Positions 48,001 through 61,108 are shown, numbered from the stretch's first letter. The stretch: DNA of 64,000 nt from Nemertoderma westbladi (GCA_032718475.1 JAUCBJ010003608.1:1-64000), one strand, 5' to 3'. Notes: generated by a model from the sequence alone, not told the origin. A program made the numbers and translations.

Positions 48001-51000
48001 TAATAGAACCCAATCTAACTAATAGAACCCAATCTAACTAATAGAACCCAATCTAACTAATAGAACCCAATCTAACTAATAGAACCCAATCTAACTAATA
48101 GAACCCAATCTAACTAATAGAACCCAATCTAACTAATAGAACCCAATCTAACTAATAGAACCCAATCTAACTAATAGAACCCAATCTAACTAATAGAACC
48201 CAATCTAACTAATAGAACCCAATCTAACTAATAGAACCCAATCTAACTAATAGAACCCAATCTAACTCACCTGTATTTGTGTCTGTCGGTCTAATATAAC
48301 CCAATCTAACTAATAGAACCCAATGTCTGTCGGTCTAATATAACCCAATCTAACTAATAGAACCCAATCTAACTCACCTGTATTTGTGTCTGTCGGTCTA
48401 ATATAACCCAATCTAACTAATAGAACCCAATCTAACTAATAGAACCCAATCTAACTAATAGAACCCAATCTAACTAATAGAACCCAATCTAACTAATAGA
48501 ACCCAATCTAACTAATAGAACCCAATCTAACTAATAGAACCCAATCTAACTCACCTGTATTTGTGTCTGTCGGTCTAATATAACCCAATCTAACTAATAG
48601 AACCCAATCTAACTAATAGAACCCAATCTAACTAATAGAACCCAATCTAACTAATAGAACCCAATCTAACTCACCTGTATTTGTGTCTGTCGGTCTAATA
48701 TAACCCAATCTAACTAATAGAACCCAATCTAACTAATAGAACCCAATCTAACTAATAGAACCCAATCTAACTAATAGAACCCAATCTAACTAATAGAACC
48801 CAATCTAACTAATAGAACCCAATCTAACTAATAGAACCCAATCTAACTAATAGAACCCAATCTAACTAATAGAACCCAATCTAACTAATAGAACCCAATC
48901 TAACTAATAGAACCCAATCTAACTAATAGAACCCAATCTAACTAATAGAACCCAATCTAACTAATAGAACCCAATCTAACTAATAGAACCCAATCTAACT
49001 AATAGAACCCAATCTAACTAATAGAACCCAATCTAACTAATAGAACCCAATCTAACTAATAGAACCCAATCTAACTAATAGAACCCAATCTAACTAATAG
49101 AACCCAATCTAACTAATAGAACCCAATCTAACTAATAGAACCCAATCTAACTAATAGAACCCAATCTAACTAATAGAACCCAATCTAACTAATATAACCC
49201 AATCTAACTAACCTGTATTTGTGTCTGTCGGTCTAATAGAACCCAATCTAACTAATAGAACCCAATCTAACTAATAGAACCCAATCTAACTAATAGAACC
49301 CAATCTAACTAATAGAACCCAATCTAACTAATAGAACCCAATCTAACTAATAGAACCCAATCTAACTAATAGAACCCAATCTAACTAATAGAACCCAATC
49401 TAACTAATAGAACCCAATCTAACTAATAGAACCCAATCTAACTAATAGAACCCAATCTAACTAATAGAACCCAATCTAACTAATAGAACCCAATCTAACT
49501 AATAGAACCCAATCTAACTAATAGAACCCAATCTAACTAATAGAACCCAATCTAACTAATAGAACCCAATCTAACTCACCTGTATTTGTGTCTGTCGGTC
49601 TAATATAACCCAATCTAACTAATAGAACCCAATTTAACTAACCTGTATTTGTGTCTGTCGGTCTAATAGAACCCAACCTAACTAATAGAACCCAATCTAA
49701 CTAATAGAACCCAATCTAACTAATAGAACCCAATCTAACTAATAGAACCCAATCTAACTAATAGAACCCAACCTAACTAATAGAACCCAATCTAACTAAT
49801 AGAACCCAATCTAACTAATAAAACCCAATCTAACTAATAGAACCAAATCTAACTAATAGAACCCAATCTAAATAATAAAACCCAATCTAACTAATAGAAC
49901 CAAATCTAACTAATAGAACCCAATCTAACTAATAGAACCCAATCTAACTAATAGAACCCAATCTAACTAATAAAACCCAATCTAACTAATAGAACCCAAT
50001 CTAACTAATAGAACCCAATCTAACTAATAGAACCCAATCTAACTAATAGAACCCAATCTAACTAATAGAACCCAATCTAACTAATAGAACCCAATCTAAC
50101 TAATAGAACCCAATCTAACTAATAGAACCCAACCTAACTAATAGAACCCAATCTAACTAATAGAACCCAATCTAACTAATAAAACCCAATCTAACTAATA
50201 GAACCAAATCTAACTAATAGAACCCAATCTAACTAATAGAACCCAATCTAACTAATAGAACCCAATCTAACTAATAGAACCCAATCTAACTAATAGAACC
50301 CAATCTAACTAATAGAACCCAATCTAACTAATAAAACCCAATCTAACTAATAGAACCCAATCTAACTAATAGAACCCAATCTAACTAATAGAACCCAATC
50401 TAACTAATAGAACCCAATCTAACTAATAGAACCCAATCTAACTAATAAAACCCAATCTAACTAATAGAACCCAATCTAACTAATAGAACCCAATCTAACT
50501 AATATAACCCAATCTAACTAACCTGTATTTGTGTCTGTCGGTCTAATAGAACCCAATCTAACTAATAGAACCCAATCTAACTAATAGAACCCAATCTAAC
50601 TAATAGAACCCAATCTAACTAATAGAACCCAATCTAACTAATAAAACCCAATCTAACTAATAGAACCAAATCTAACTAATAGAACCCAATCTAACTAATA
50701 GAACCCAATCTAACTAATAGAACCCAATCTAACTAATAGAACCCAATCTAACTAATAAAACCCAATCTAACTAATAGAACCCAATCTAACTAATAGAACC
50801 CAATCTAACTAATATAACCCAATCTAACTAACCTGTATTTGTGTCTGTCGGTCTAATAGAACCCAATCTAACTAATAGAACCCAATCTAACTAATAGAAC
50901 CCAATCTAACTAATAGAACCCAATCTAACTAATAGAACCCAATCTAACTAATAGAACCCAATCTAACTAATAGAACCCAATCTAACTAATAGAACCCAAT

Positions 51001-54000
51001 CTAACTAATAGAACCCAATCTAACTAATAGAACCCAATCTAACTAATAGAACCCAATCTAACTAATAGAACCCAATCTAACTAATAGAACCCAATCTAAC
51101 TAATAGAACCCAATCTAACTAATAGAACCCAATCTAACTAATAGAACCCAATCTAACTAATAGAACCCAATCTAACTCACCTGTATTTGTGTCTGTCGGT
51201 CTAATATAACCCAATCTAACTAATAGAACCCAATCTAACTAATAGAACCCAATTTAACTAACCTGTATTTGTGTCTGTCGGTCTAATAGAACCCAATCTA
51301 ACTAATAGAACCCAATCTAACTAATAGAACCCAATCTAACTAATAGAACCCAATCTAACTAATAGAACCCAATCTAACTAATAGAACCCAACCTAACTAA
51401 TAGAACCCAATCTAACTAATAGAACCCAATCTAACTAATAAAACCCAATCTAACTAATAGAACCAAATCTAACTAATAGAACCCAATCTAACTAATAAAA
51501 CCCAATCTAACTAATAGAACCAAATCTAACTAATAGAACCCAATCTAACTAATAGAACCCAATCTAACTAATAGAACCCAATCTAACTAATAAAACCCAA
51601 TCTAACTAATAGAACCCAATCTAACTAATAGAACCCAATCTAACTAATAGAACCCAATCTAACTAATAGAACCCAATCTAACTAATAGAACCCAATCTAA
51701 CTAATAGAACCCAATCTAACTAATAGAACCCAATCTAACTAATAGAACCCAATCTAACTAATAGAACCCAATCTAACTAATAGAACCCAACCTAACTAAT
51801 AGAACCCAATCTAACTAATAGAACCCAATCTAACTAATAAAACCCAATCTAACTAATAGAACCAAATCTAACTAATAGAACCCAATCTAACTAATAGAAC
51901 CCAATCTAACTAATAGAACCCAATCTAACTAATAGAACCCAATCTAACTAATAGAACCCAATCTAACTAATAGAACCCAATCTAACTAATAAAACCCAAT
52001 CTAACTAATAGAACCCAATCTAACTAATAGAACCCAATCTAACTAATAGAACCCAATCTAACTAATAGAACCCAATCTAACTAATAGAACCCAATCTAAC
52101 TAATAAAACCCAATCTAACTAATAGAACCCAATCTAACTAATAGAACCCAATCTAACTAATAGAACCCAATCTAACTAATAGAACCCAATCTAACTAATA
52201 GAACCCAATCTAACTAATAGAACCCAATCTAACTAATAGAACCCAATCTAACTAATAGAACCCAATCTAACTAATAGAACCCAATCTAACTAATAGAACC
52301 CAATCTAACTAATAGAACCCAATCTAACTAATAGAACCCAATCTAACTAATAGAACCCAACCTAACTAATAGAACCCAATCTAACTAATAGAACCCAATC
52401 TAACTAATAAAACCCAATCTAACTAATAGAACCAAATCTAACTAATAGAACCCAATCTAACTAATAAAACCCAATCTAACTAATAGAACCAAATCTAACT
52501 AATAGAACCCAATCTAACTAATAGAACCCAATCTAACTAATAGAACCCAATCTAACTAATAAAACCCAATCTAACTAATAGAACCCAATCTAACTAATAG
52601 AACCCAATCTAACTAATAGAACCCAATCTAACTAATAGAACCCAATCTAACTAATAGAACCCAATCTAACTAATAGAACCCAATCTAACTAATAGAACCC
52701 AATCTAACTAATAGAACCCAACCTAACTAATAGAACCCAATCTAACTAATAGAACCCAATCTAACTAATAAAACCCAATCTAACTAATAGAACCAAATCT
52801 AACTAATAGAACCCAATCTAACTAATAGAACCCAATCTAACTAATAGAACCCAATCTAACTAATAGAACCCAATCTAACTAATAGAACCCAATCTAACTA
52901 ATAGAACCCAATCTAACTAATAAAACCCAATCTAACTAATAGAACCCAATCTAACTAATAGAACCCAATCTAACTAATAGAACCCAATCTAACTAATAGA
53001 ACCCAATCTAACTAATAGAACCCAATCTAACTAATAAAACCCAATCTAACTAATAGAACCCAATCTAACTAATAGAACCCAATCTAACTAATATAACCCA
53101 ATCTAACTAACCTGTATTTGTGTCTGTCGGTCTAATAGAACCCAATCTAACTAATAGAACCCAATCTAACTAATAGAACCCAATCTAACTAATAGAACCC
53201 AATCTAACTAATAGAACCCAATCTAACTAATAGAACCCAATCTAACTAATAGAACCCAATCTAACTAATAGAACCCTATCTAACTAATAGAACCCAATCT
53301 AACTAATAGAACCCAATCTAACTAATAGAACCCAATCTAACTAATAGAACCCAATCTAACTAATAGAACCCAATCTAACTAATAAAACCCAATCTAACTA
53401 ATAGAACCCAATCTAACTAATAGAACCCAATCTAACTAATAGAACCCAATCTAACTAATAGAACCCAATCTAACTAATAGAACCCAATCTAACTAATAGA
53501 ACCCAATCTAACTAATAGAACCCAATCTAACTAATAGAACCCAATCTAACTAATATAACCCAATCTAACTAATAGAACCCAATCTAACTAATAGAACCCA
53601 ATCTAACTAATAGAACCCAATCTAACTAATAGAACCCAATCTAACTAATAGAACCCAATCTAACTAATAGAACCCAATCTAACTCACCTGTATTTGTGTC
53701 TGTCGGTCTAATATAACCCAATCTAACTAATAGAACCCAATCTAACTAATAGAACCCAATCTAACTAATAGAACCCAATCTAACTAATAGAACCCAATCT
53801 AACTAATAGAACCCAATCTAACTCACCTGTATTTGTGTCTGTCGGTCTAATATAACCCAATCTAACTAATAGAACCCAATCTAACTAATAGAACCCAATC
53901 TAACTAATAGAACCCAATCTAACTAATAGAACCCAATCTAACTAATAGAACCCAATCTAACTAATAGAACCCAATCTAACTAATAGAACCCAATCTAACT

Positions 54001-55661
54001 AATAGAACCCAATCTAACTAATAGAACCCAATCTAACTAATAGAACCCAATCTAACTAATAGAACCCAATCTAACTAATAGAACCCAATCTAACTAATAG
54101 AACCCAATCTAACTAATAGAACCCAATCTAACTAATAGAACCCAATCTAACTAATAGAACCCAATCTAACTAATAGAACCCAATCTAACTAATAGAACCC
54201 AATCTAACTAATAGAACCCAATCTAACTAATAGAACCCAATCTAACTAATATAACCCAATCTAACTAACCTGTATTTGTGTCTGTCGGTCTAATAGAACC
54301 CAATCTAACTAATAGAACCCAATCTAACTAATAGAACCCAATCTAACTAATAGAACCCAATCTAACTAATAGAACCCAATCTAACTAATAGAACCCAATC
54401 TAACTAATAGAACCCAATCTAACTAATAGAACCCAATCTAACTAATAGAACCCAATCTAACTAATAGAACCCAATCTAACTAATAGAACCCAATCTAACT
54501 AATAGAACCCAATCTAACTAATAGAACCCAATCTAACTAATAGAACCCAATCTAACTAATAGAACCCAATCTAACTAATAGAACCCAATCTAACTAATAG
54601 AACCAAATCTAACTAATAGAACCCAATCTAACTCACCTGTATTTGTGTCTGTCGGTCTAATATAACCCAATCTAACTAATAGAACCCAATCTAACTAATA
54701 GAACCCAATTTAACTAACCTGTATTTGTGTCTGTCGGTCTAATAGAACCCAATCTAACTAATAGAACCCAATCTAACTAATAGAACCCAATCTAACTAAT
54801 AGAACCCAATCTAACTAATAGAACCCAATCTAACTAATAGAACCCAACCTAACTAATAGAACCCAATCTAACTAATAGAACCCAATCTAACTAATAGAAC
54901 CCAACCTAACTAATAGAACCCAATCTAACTAATAGAACCCAATCTAACTAATAAAACCCAATCTAACTAATAGAACCAAATCTAACTAATAGAACCCAAT
55001 CTAACTAATAGAACCCAATCTAACTAATAGAACCCAATCTAACTAATAGAACCCAATCTAACTAATAGAACCCAATCTAACTAATAGAACCCAATCTAAC
55101 TAATAAAACCCAATCTAACTAATAGAACCCAATCTAACTAATAGAACCCAATCTAACTAATAGAACCCAATCTAACTAATAGAACCCAATCTAACTAATA
55201 GAACCCAATCTAACTAATAAAACCCAATCTAACTAATAGAACCCAATCTAACTAATAGAACCCAATCTAACTAATATAACCCAATCTAACTAACCTGTAT
55301 TTGTGTCTGTCGGTCTAATAGAACCCAATCTAACTAATAGAACCCAATCTAACTAATAGAACCCAATCTAACTAATAGAACCCAATCTAACTAATAGAAC
55401 CCAATCTAACTAATAGAACCCAATCTAACTAATAGAACCCAATCTAACTAATAGAACCCAATCTAACTAATAGAACCCAATCTAACTAATAGAACCCAAT
55501 CTAACTAATAGAACCCAATCTAACTAATAGAACCCAATCTAACTCACCTGTATTTGTGTCTGTCGGTCTAATATAACCCAATATAACTAATAGAACCCAA
55601 TCTAACTAATAGAACCCAATTTAACTAACCTGTATTTGTGTCTGTCGGTCTAATAGAACCC
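42005..55661. repeat. 19-bp minisatellite with recurring splice-donor-like cassette (left segment)
   Basis: Tandem 19-base units AATAGAACCCAATCTAACT are interrupted dozens of times by a cassette of about 30 bases, CCTGTATTTGTGTCTGTCGG then TCTAATA. Cassettes are dense and variable from 42.0 to 46.0 kb and become sparse and uniform farther right. Two cassette junctions occur: AACTAACCTG and AACTCACCTG. Variant units (AATAAAACCC, GAACCAAATC, CCCAACCT) recur in the same order in several places, showing kilobase-scale block duplications. It continues beyond the retroelement to the window end. Confidence 0.97.
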
Positions 55662-55864
55662 TGTAACATAACTTCCAATGTATCGGTATATATTTGAGGA
55701 TATCAAATACTGATATATAACATAACACATAAAGGCCGGCAAACCACAAACCGGTACAATATACCTAAATGTACTAGGCCTACTGCTAACTACGAAAGTA
55801 GGTAAATCCTAGGCCTATGTGTTATATCCAATATGTCAGACACATGACTGACCCATATCACACA
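55662..55864 (-). repeat. 3' LTR
   Basis: 203 bases, beginning TGTGTGATATGGGTCAG and ending TATGTTACA on the minus strand (TG...CA). By eye it is identical to the copy at 61109-61311. Confidence 0.95.
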
Positions 55865-55880
55865 TTCCCCCTTCCCTGTT
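55865..55880 (-). other. Polypurine tract
   Basis: Minus-strand AACAGGGAAGGGGGAA directly abuts the 3' LTR, the expected primer for plus-strand DNA synthesis. Confidence 0.85.
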
Positions 55881-56044
55881 GGGAGAGTTGTCCGGGAAGA
55901 TAGATGGTGTCATGCTTGGCATTATGTATATATCACTTGGGACCTAGAGGAGTCTATTGGTGGGGCATGCAATATAATAGTTTGTGGAGTCCTCAGTTTT
56001 ATATAAGTCCTTATCAAAGTCATGTATACAAGTCCTTATCAAAC

Positions 56045-56920
56045 TCATCTGTTTTCTCCTCTCCACCCAGGCATTCTCAACGACCCAGACCAATCCTGAC
56101 TGATAAATTTGCGGTTGGGTGTGCGGTTCCTGGTAGATATCCTGGTCATAGGTATCGGTGTTGGTAGTTCCTTGGTTGGCATTCTTGTTGTACGCGGTAC
56201 ATGAGATGGTTCTACATCGTCACGCTCTCTCATGTCACCTTTGTCAGTTTGTTTGTTTCCTGTGTTATCGTCAGTGGCCTCCCGGATGCGAATAAGAGTA
56301 CGATTGCGGCGCCAAACTCGTCCACTTGTCTTTTTAATAAGATACTCATGTTTGTCCATGGCTTCCACGATGGTGCCTGGAATGGTCCATTTACCAGTTA
56401 CATGGTCTTGCATCACCACATGTGTCCCCACGGCGATTTCTTTAAGAGGTGCTGTTTTTGTCTGATAGCGAGCATGTGAGATGGCTTTTCGTGACTCTGT
56501 GGTCTCATCCATCTCCTTGAGGGTTCTACTCCACCTTGGGTCATATGCACGTCTGTGTGTAGGGAGAGTATCGCGCAGATTGTGACCATAAATAGCCTGG
56601 GATGGTGAGCGACCTCCATACCGGGGAGTATTCCGGTAGGCAATTATGCCAGCCGCCAGTTTGTCTGGGTTTGGCTTTCCGCCATTGGGAGGTGTGGCCC
56701 CTTTGACAATCTTTTTCATCGCTTTTACCAGAGCCTCGGCACGTCCATTGGTCTGCGGTTTGTGTGGTGAAGCAGGTTCTATTGCCACGCCCCACCACGT
56801 GAGGAAAGTTTTAACTTCACGGGATACCAGGTTGGTGCCGTTGTCTGGATGGTACACAGTTGGGACAGCATGGGTAAGAAAGAATGATCGTAATGCATTT
56901 ACAATTTTGATTGAAGTCAT
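56045..56920 (-). CDS. Retroelement integrase, C-terminal part (separate frame)
   Basis: This 291-residue open frame carries the remainder of the integrase. The second catalytic Asp is in HPDNGTN (residues about 20-26) and the catalytic Glu in GRAEALVKAMKK about 35 residues later. A C-terminal domain follows with GTHVVMQDHVTGKW..GTIVEAMDKHEYLIK, and then a basic Thr/Arg-rich tail. The first ATG (56920) is only the first methionine after a frame change: conserved integrase residues are already readable in this frame upstream of it, to about 56980. It overlaps the gag-pol stop by a few bases. Confidence 0.85.
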   Translation of the reverse strand: MTSIKIVNALRSFFLTHAVPTVYHPDNGTNLVSREVKTFLTWWGVAIEPASPHKPQTNGRAEALVKAMKKIVKGATPPNGGKPNPDKLAAGIIAYRNTPRYGGRSPSQAIYGHNLRDTLPTHRRAYDPRWSRTLKEMDETTESRKAISHARYQTKTAPLKEIAVGTHVVMQDHVTGKWTIPGTIVEAMDKHEYLIKKTSGRVWRRNRTLIRIREATDDNTGNKQTDKGDMRERDDVEPSHVPRTTRMPTKELPTPIPMTRISTRNRTPNRKFISQDWSGSLRMPGWRGENR

Positions 56921-59900
56921 ACCTTCTCCAAGTGTGGCGACTGCAGGCCACCCGGAGAACTCATCAACGATAATGAGGTAGTGGCAACATAACCATCTAC
57001 AATGAAAGTGTCAACATCTATCTTCTGAAAAGGTCGGGTAGCCTGTGGGTTGTGCTGTTGGGGCTCAGCTCTGTGAGAAGGTAGAGATGAGGCGCATGTG
57101 GTACAGCTGGACACTGTCTGCTTGACGTCATTAATAACTTCAGGCCACCACACGGATTGGCGTGCTCGGGCCAAGGTTTTGTCTATTCCTTGATGTGCGG
57201 CATGGAGTTGTGTGAGGACTGATTTACGCATACCAGATGGAATGACAATCCGGGATCCAAACATAATGAGTCCATCAACTGCAGAGATTTGATCACGGTG
57301 CCTGAAGTAAGGGAGGAGGGCATCATAGCCATTGGTCTGCAGTTCCTGTTTACTGGCTGGCCAGCCATGGGTAACGATATCATTAAGCTTAATATGTGTC
57401 TGGTCGTCACTGGATGCCTCCCGCAACTGTTTGAGCAGTACATCATCATCATCAATGGAAGAGGCCTGCCAATAATTGATAATTGCTGCGCATGGTTGTG
57501 GTCCACTATGCCAACATTTGTCCTCTGCATCACATGCCCCACAAAGCAAAGAGAACAAAGTTGCTACTACAAATTCTCGGTCAGCTTCTTCTTCAGGCGT
57601 GAGCATGTAGTCTTCATCAGTTGGTGCATTGATTTCTGCACGGGAGAAGGCATCTGCCATTATGTGTTTGGCCCCTGCTTGCCATCGTGCGGTGAAGGTG
57701 TGGCGCGATAGGGCAGTCTTCATTTTTAGAAGTCTATCATTGGAGATTTGATCAAGACGACGCTGGTTGAGAATGGGAACCAGAGGATTCGAGTCAGTGA
57801 CCACAGTAAAATGTGTCATACCATCCAAGAAGAATCGGCATTTAGATGCAGCCCAGGCGACAGAGAGGGCCTCCAACTCTGCCATGCCACTCCACTTGGC
57901 CTCATGTGGGGCCAATGTACGACTGCCACACTGAACAGTTTTCCATACTGCATTCTTATCTCGTTGACGCAAAACGAATCCAAGGCCATGTAATCTAGAT
58001 GCATCACAATACATTTCGGTCTCATGGTTGGGGTCATAGTAAGCAAGGCATAAGGGACTTGTCAGTGCCTTTATTGTGGATACGAATGCAATTTCATGAG
58101 CCCTAGTCCATACCCAAGCCATGTTATTCTTGTTAAGGGAGCGAAGGGGTTCAACTAGGCGTGTTATCTCATTAGTAAAATTTCCCAACTGTTGGGCCAG
58201 CCCAAGGAATGATCGCAGCGTGGTGCGGTTGTGAGGTTTAGGGAACTCTCTCAGATCCTGGACTAGTTTAGGGTCTATCTCATACTTGCCCTTGGAGATT
58301 TTGAATCCCCCAAAAATGACTGTCTCCTGGCAATATTGTATCTTGCGTGTGTTCAATGAAATGTCATTGGCATCACACGCATAGAGGAGCTGTCGCACTG
58401 CCTCTTTGTGTTCTGCCTCCGTTTCTGTAAATATCAGGATGTCCTCAACAATTCGACGAGATTTTGGGACATCTTTTAATGCTGTGTCCATGCGAGAGTT
58501 GTATACATCAGATGCACCACACCATCCCATAGGCATCCTAATATACCGCATTCGGCCATATGGAGTCAAGAATGTGGTAAGTCCCCTGCTTCCCTCTGCG
58601 AGCTCCAGCTGGTGGAATCCTTTCAAACCATCTACTACAGTAAAGAATGTTGCAGATGCAGGCAGGGTGGCAACAATCTGGTGAGGTGATGGGGACGGGA
58701 AGGTGGGACGGATTGTAGCATCATTTATAGCGCGCATATCTATAGTGACCCGGCATGCGGAAGGGTCCTTCTTCTTTGTTACAACCATAGGACTACACCA
58801 TTCTGAAGGATTGGCATCATCTGTAGCCTTCTCGATGATGCCCATATCAATTTGTGCTTGTATTTCACGCTTAAATGGTTCAACCAGGTTAATGGGGATC
58901 TGACGTGTGTGGTGCACTGCAACGGGTACTGCATCTGTGTGAATTCTAATCACCACTGGTGGACCCTTCATTATGCGGCAAATTCCAGACAATACATTGG
59001 GAAATTCTTCTATGAGGTCAACTGGTAGAGCACCATTTGATGTACTACTATTGCATTGGTGCGGATTGGTGAATGGTGGTGTCATCATATGGCAATTAGC
59101 TTGATTGAAGTTTCCAATTTGTGTATGGAATTTGTCAGCATTATCACTATATCCTGAGAGTCCCCCATTAATATGTTCACTGGCTAGGATAGTGAGGGCA
59201 AAGCATGCAGTCCGAGACAGTAGTGGCTTAGCTAGGCCATGCACCACATATGCATCTACATCGGTACTGAGGCCCTTAAATGATACACGTGCCCTGAATG
59301 TACCAAGGAGCTTGAGTCCTTTATTTGACCCATCAGCGCATTTTGGGGCTGGGGGTGGGTTGGTTGTGTTGCTCAATTGGTGCCATTTAATACCCATGGC
59401 CTTGGGTACATCAGGACTCACTGCCATAAGATTGGCCCCGCCATCAGCTAAAATTGAGACATTTGTCTTGAACCGTAATGGGTGATCGGCACTTGCCACA
59501 AGCACTTGAGTGAGTTCTAGTGGCTGCAGTTCATCCAGCTGTCGTGCTGTGCCATCTGCAGCAGCAATACGGGCCAGAGCTTTAGTAGAATCAGGACTGG
59601 GTACTAGGGCCAAACACGTGAGTAGTGTTGGGTCCCCCCGGAGACTAGATAGATTTGGTGCGTTGTCACTGTTAGATGGATACTGGCCCTCGTATAGATA
59701 TTGACCTTCGTTATTTATATTGGTGTTATTAGGGGACCATACGGTGTTGTAGGCCTGCGGTTGTCTTTGGCCCCTATTGTACCGATCATTGCCGCCAGTA
59801 TATGTGCCGCGGCCCATGTATCCACCACGGCCAATTTGTCTACTACGTGTATTGTTCCTAGCACCATTGGTGTGGGATGGGCAGCATCGATTATAGTGGC

Positions 59901-60798
59901 CAGATTTGCTGCAATGTGTACATATCTCACCAATTGCAGGGCAGGTGCGAAATTTCTGGCCCGGGCCATGTGGGAGTTCATGGCCACAATAAAAGCATTT
60001 CTTTGTCTTGGACTTGGCCACAAGTCTGTTTGTATCACCACTTCCACTAGTCATACTAGTTGACCTTGCAGTGCTAATGTCTGAGCGTGTCTTACGGGCA
60101 GCCTCCATTGACTCAGCTACCTTTAGTGCTTCAGTGAAAGTGACTGTTTCAGGAAGTTCCAGGAGGCGGTCTGCAATCTCTTTATCATTACCCGGCATGA
60201 GAATAAGTTGCTTAAGAAGGTTGTCATTCATTGCATCTGTGGCATTTCTGGCAGTAAATGGAAAGTCACACTTGGTTCCAATTTTACGTAGGGCCACAAC
60301 AAACTCTGCAAAAGTCTCATTGTCCTGTTTCCCTCTTATACCGAATTCATTTCGGTATTTCCAAACATTCCGCCCACCTAGAATAAATTTATCCAATGCA
60401 GCAATAATGGCATCTGGGGAGTTCCAGTCAGCATCTGTCATACCTAGCCCATCTAGAGTCTCTACTGTGTTCCTGGAGAGTGATGCAAGGAGCTCATTCC
60501 TTGTAATTTTCTGCTTTGCAGCCCTTAGTGTTGCTGTCATTTCATCGCTGGGAAAATGTTCACCAGTACGTGGATCGACTTCAAGTAGTCGATCGATACC
60601 GGATGTCCCGAGGAAGTTTTCCCATTGCCGTTTCCATGTCCGCCATTGGTCAGCCTCTGTTTCAATATCGAATTTCTCACATGGGCGTTTAACCATGAAC
60701 ATGCGTGGGTCAAACTTGGATGGGATTGTCTCTTCCATGGCAATGGTGTTACCTTCCTCTTCGCTGTTTTCTCCTTCAATGGTTGGGTCGTCGTGCAA
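56917..60798 (-). CDS. Retroelement gag-pol polyprotein
   Basis: One frame of 1293 residues with no gag/pol frameshift. Gag has an N-terminal capsid-like part and a CCHC nucleocapsid region (about 268-306, including CTHCSKSGHYNRCC). The protease shows ADGGAN (about 451-456), where most relatives have D-S/T-G-A. The reverse transcriptase (about 640-830) has VVDGLKGFHQLEL as motif A, but its catalytic box reads IVEDI rather than YxDD. RNase H (about 925-1050) has YCDAS, ELEAL and TDSN. The integrase HHCC finger (about 1198-1235, HAAHQG to SCTTC) and the first catalytic region KIDVDTF follow. Near 56980-56992 the conserved integrase reading leaves this frame, and the frame ends after an unrelated tail. 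That is a frameshift or an assembly error, not a normal end. Confidence 0.9.
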   Translation of the reverse strand: MHDDPTIEGENSEEEGNTIAMEETIPSKFDPRMFMVKRPCEKFDIETEADQWRTWKRQWENFLGTSGIDRLLEVDPRTGEHFPSDEMTATLRAAKQKITRNELLASLSRNTVETLDGLGMTDADWNSPDAIIAALDKFILGGRNVWKYRNEFGIRGKQDNETFAEFVVALRKIGTKCDFPFTARNATDAMNDNLLKQLILMPGNDKEIADRLLELPETVTFTEALKVAESMEAARKTRSDISTARSTSMTSGSGDTNRLVAKSKTKKCFYCGHELPHGPGQKFRTCPAIGEICTHCSKSGHYNRCCPSHTNGARNNTRSRQIGRGGYMGRGTYTGGNDRYNRGQRQPQAYNTVWSPNNTNINNEGQYLYEGQYPSNSDNAPNLSSLRGDPTLLTCLALVPSPDSTKALARIAAADGTARQLDELQPLELTQVLVASADHPLRFKTNVSILADGGANLMAVSPDVPKAMGIKWHQLSNTTNPPPAPKCADGSNKGLKLLGTFRARVSFKGLSTDVDAYVVHGLAKPLLSRTACFALTILASEHINGGLSGYSDNADKFHTQIGNFNQANCHMMTPPFTNPHQCNSSTSNGALPVDLIEEFPNVLSGICRIMKGPPVVIRIHTDAVPVAVHHTRQIPINLVEPFKREIQAQIDMGIIEKATDDANPSEWCSPMVVTKKKDPSACRVTIDMRAINDATIRPTFPSPSPHQIVATLPASATFFTVVDGLKGFHQLELAEGSRGLTTFLTPYGRMRYIRMPMGWCGASDVYNSRMDTALKDVPKSRRIVEDILIFTETEAEHKEAVRQLLYACDANDISLNTRKIQYCQETVIFGGFKISKGKYEIDPKLVQDLREFPKPHNRTTLRSFLGLAQQLGNFTNEITRLVEPLRSLNKNNMAWVWTRAHEIAFVSTIKALTSPLCLAYYDPNHETEMYCDASRLHGLGFVLRQRDKNAVWKTVQCGSRTLAPHEAKWSGMAELEALSVAWAASKCRFFLDGMTHFTVVTDSNPLVPILNQRRLDQISNDRLLKMKTALSRHTFTARWQAGAKHIMADAFSRAEINAPTDEDYMLTPEEEADREFVVATLFSLLCGACDAEDKCWHSGPQPCAAIINYWQASSIDDDDVLLKQLREASSDDQTHIKLNDIVTHGWPASKQELQTNGYDALLPYFRHRDQISAVDGLIMFGSRIVIPSGMRKSVLTQLHAAHQGIDKTLARARQSVWWPEVINDVKQTVSSCTTCASSLPSHRAEPQQHNPQATRPFQKIDVDTFIVDGYVATTSLSLMSSPGGLQSPHLEKV

Positions 60799-61089
60799 AA
60801 CCTGTAGGCTGCAGTAGTTGGGCGAATGGAGGAATGGTGCGATGCGTGTAATGGGGTGCCGGGGCGGAAGACGTCCAGATTGCAGCGGCGTAGGCGGAGG
60901 GGATGGCGTCCTGCCAGCGAGGCGGGAAGACGACCGCGTGGTTACTGTTTGTGGTTGCCGGCCTGAGAATATATACTAGAATCCGGCCAGCCAGGATTCT
61001 ACAGAGCCACCCTGCCCGAGTTGCCAGGCTACTGGGGGCTGTGGCCGTTAATAATCAATAGTGTATCCATTAGGAGAGTTCTGTAGTAA
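60799..61089 (-). other. Retroelement 5' leader
   Basis: About 290 bases between the primer site and the gag ATG. It is moderately GC-rich, with no open frame of note; it probably holds the packaging signal. Confidence 0.55.
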
Positions 61090-61108
61090 AATCCTACTCG
61101 CAGCGCCA
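61090..61108 (-). other. Primer-binding site, tRNA-Ser-like
   Basis: The minus strand reads TGGCGCTGCGAGTAGGATT directly inside the 5' LTR. TGG complements a tRNA CCA end. From memory it matches the complement of an animal tRNA-Ser (CGA type) 3' end at about 17 of 19 positions; tRNA-Ser priming is known in Mag-like gypsy elements. The tRNA identity is inference. Confidence 0.7.

Noticed and set aside
57289-60817. Plus-strand open frames inside the retroelement
   Set aside because: They are antisense shadows of gag-pol, which has clear catalytic motifs on the minus strand.
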